Of a DNA stretch of 6,953 nt, positions 5,840 to 6,953 are shown in pieces (positions within the stretch are counted from its first letter, which is position 1; every line of letters starts with the position of its first letter). Location of the stretch: NCBI GenBank assembly GCA_003220855.1, contig QHTP01000253.1, forward strand, positions 1-6,953, written 5' to 3'. The translations under genes were made by a program, and so were the position numbers. A model generated the notes under the pieces. It was not told the origin of the DNA and made no database searches. It worked only from the letters and a program-made list of their open reading frames with translations. This DNA is from Gemmatimonadota bacterium. Lineage in GTDB: Bacteria > Gemmatimonadota > Gemmatimonadetes > Gemmatimonadales > GWC2-71-9.

Positions 5840-6516
5840 GCGCCTCTCCCCGCGCGGCACACCGCCACTTTCACGACGAGCTCGCCGAGCTCAAGGCCAA
5901 ACTCCTCACCATGTCGGGCGAGGCCCAGGAGGCCCTGGGTCAAGCCCTCGACTCGCTGCTCAAGCGGGACGCCGAGTACGCGAGCCGGGTGATCGTGGGC
6001 GACCGCGCCATCGACGCCCTCGAGCTCGAGATTGAGGAGACCGTGATCGACCTGCTGGCCACGCAGCAGCCCATGGCCCGGGACCTGCGGCTGCTCGTCG
6101 CCGCCACCAAGATCGCCAATGATTTGGAACGCGTGGGCGATCACGCGGTGAACATCGCGCAGTCGGCCGAGCGGCTGCTGGGGGCCCGCATGGTGGCTCC
6201 CGAGCCCGAGCTGCTGGAAATGGCGCGCCAGGCGCGGGCCATGCTCTCGGGGGCGCTCGATGCGTTCGTGCGCGGCGATGCCGCCCTGGGCCGCGAGATC
6301 TGCCGGCGCGACGACTCGGTTGACGCCCTGAACCGCTCGGTGTTCCGAATCCTCCTCACTCACATGATGGAAGACCCGCACATCATCGGGGCCGCGATGG
6401 ACCTGTTCCTGGTCAGCCGCAACCTCGAGCGCGTCGCCGACCTGGCGACGAACATCGCGGAAGACGTCGTGTTCGTGGTGGAAGGAAAGACGATCAAGCA
6501 CCACGCGGAAGGATGA
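5836..6516 (+). CDS. phoU: Phosphate signalling regulator PhoU
   Basis: The 226-residue all-helical cytoplasmic protein links the Pst transporter to the PhoR-type kinase and shuts down the Pho response when phosphate is plentiful. It has the two PhoU repeats, each with an ExxxD metal-binding type motif: NDLERVGDHAVNIA (95-108, Glu98 and Asp102) and NLERVADLATNIAE (196-209, Glu198 and Asp202), exactly 100 residues apart. The second repeat has Leu where His often stands (DL for DH). Length is near the family norm (about 220-240). It starts within the stop of the second pstB (ATGA), with only a weak GGGACGG upstream, so translation is probably coupled. It is the last gene of the operon; its 3' end overlaps the convergent rhomboid gene, and no terminator is visible after it. 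Confidence 0.95.
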   Translation: MSASPRAAHRHFHDELAELKAKLLTMSGEAQEALGQALDSLLKRDAEYASRVIVGDRAIDALELEIEETVIDLLATQQPMARDLRLLVAATKIANDLERVGDHAVNIAQSAERLLGARMVAPEPELLEMARQARAMLSGALDAFVRGDAALGREICRRDDSVDALNRSVFRILLTHMMEDPHIIGAAMDLFLVSRNLERVADLATNIAEDVVFVVEGKTIKHHAEG

Positions 6517-6953
6517 TCGGGCCGGAGCGCCGCCGCTCCAGGTATTCCGGGTTCGCGAACAGCTTGATCAGCGCCATGCCGGCCACGAACCCGCCCACGT
6601 GGGCCCACACCGCGACGCCGCCCTGCGCCCGCGACATCGCGCCCGCGGCCCCCAACACCAGCTGGAGCACGAACCAGTAGCCCAGTATCACGTACGCGGG
6701 CAGGGCCACCGTCGTCACGAAGAACCCCAGCCACACGATCGTATGCACCCGCACGCGCGGGTACAGCAGAACGTAGGCTCCCATCACGCCGCTGATCGCC
6801 CCGGACGCGCCTACCATCGGGATCGGCGACGCCGGGTCGCTCACGATCTGCGCCGCCGCCGCTGCGGCCCCGCACAAGAGATAGAACACGACGAACCGCG
6901 CGTGCCCCATCGAGTCCTCGATGTTGTTCCCGAACACCCACAGGAACCACATG
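6494..6953 (-). CDS. Rhomboid-family intramembrane serine protease (5' end cut by window)
   Basis: The visible 152 residues are the C-terminal part of a rhomboid protease, a membrane enzyme that cuts substrates within or near their membrane segments. Counting from the Met at 6952-6950, the family motif region WVFGNNIEDSMGHARF is at 5-20. The catalytic Ser is Ser50 in GASGAISG (48-55), and the catalytic His is His118 in AHVGGFVAGM (117-126), so the Ser-His dyad is intact. Hydrophobic segments lie near 20-37, 51-64, 70-103 and 113-132. That Met is inside the conserved motif preceding the fourth transmembrane helix region and is not the real start; the N-terminal membrane segments lie beyond the window. 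The tail after 133 is short and basic (ERRR). The gene converges on phoU and overlaps its 3' end by 23 bp. Link to phosphate uptake is probably only positional. Confidence 0.9.
   Translation of the reverse strand, partial: MWFLWVFGNNIEDSMGHARFVVFYLLCGAAAAAAQIVSDPASPIPMVGASGAISGVMGAYVLLYPRVRVHTIVWLGFFVTTVALPAYVILGYWFVLQLVLGAAGAMSRAQGGVAVWAHVGGFVAGMALIKLFANPEYLERRRSGPIILPRGA

Noticed and set aside
6360..6950. 196-codon - strand frame overlapping the rhomboid gene
   Set aside because: It is the wrong frame for the rhomboid motifs; the product is Arg/Gly-rich without membrane segments, while the neighbouring frame carries the catalytic Ser and His motifs.

Overview
This 6.95-kb window is a high-affinity phosphate-uptake (Pst) locus from a GC-rich diderm bacterium. 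All genes but the last read on the + strand. Several traits point to an outer membrane: the first gene encodes an outer-membrane beta-barrel ending in Phe, and PstS has a plain Sec signal peptide with no lipobox Cys. High GC, strong G/C third-position bias, a porin-pstS pair and tandem pstB genes would fit Gemmatimonadota or a similar soil phylum. That assignment is an inference from style, not from a marker gene.

Layout. Bases 1-184 are non-coding and hold a PhoB-type box: two CNGTTAC-like half-sites 11 bp apart, plus further half-sites. Two genes follow: a porin (185-1216) and pstS (1236-2291), separated by 19 bp. A strong intrinsic terminator (2313-2351) closes this first unit. Ten bases later a second Pho box (2361-2378) with the same 11-bp period opens the second unit: pstC, pstA, pstB1, pstB2, phoU (2403-6516). 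In this unit every gene overlaps the next, with ATGA junctions at pstC/pstA, pstB1/pstB2 and pstB2/phoU, and a 17-bp overlap at pstA/pstB1. A truncated rhomboid-family membrane protease gene lies on the - strand (6494-6953), and its 3' end overlaps the end of phoU by 23 bp.

How the genes work together. The porin probably lets phosphate or other anions cross the outer membrane, and PstS captures phosphate in the periplasm. PstC and PstA form the inner-membrane channel, PstB1 and/or PstB2 hydrolyse ATP, and PhoU couples transporter state to a PhoR-type sensor kinase. No phoB or phoR gene is inside the window. The two transcription units, each with its own Pho box, would let the cell make porin and PstS in different amounts from the membrane complex.

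I see no novel defence, mobile or CRISPR-type system here. The points worth a second look are the paired Pho boxes with a shared motif, the dedicated porin, the two diverged pstB genes that share long identical DNA blocks, the nearly leaderless pstC, and the phoU/rhomboid convergent overlap.
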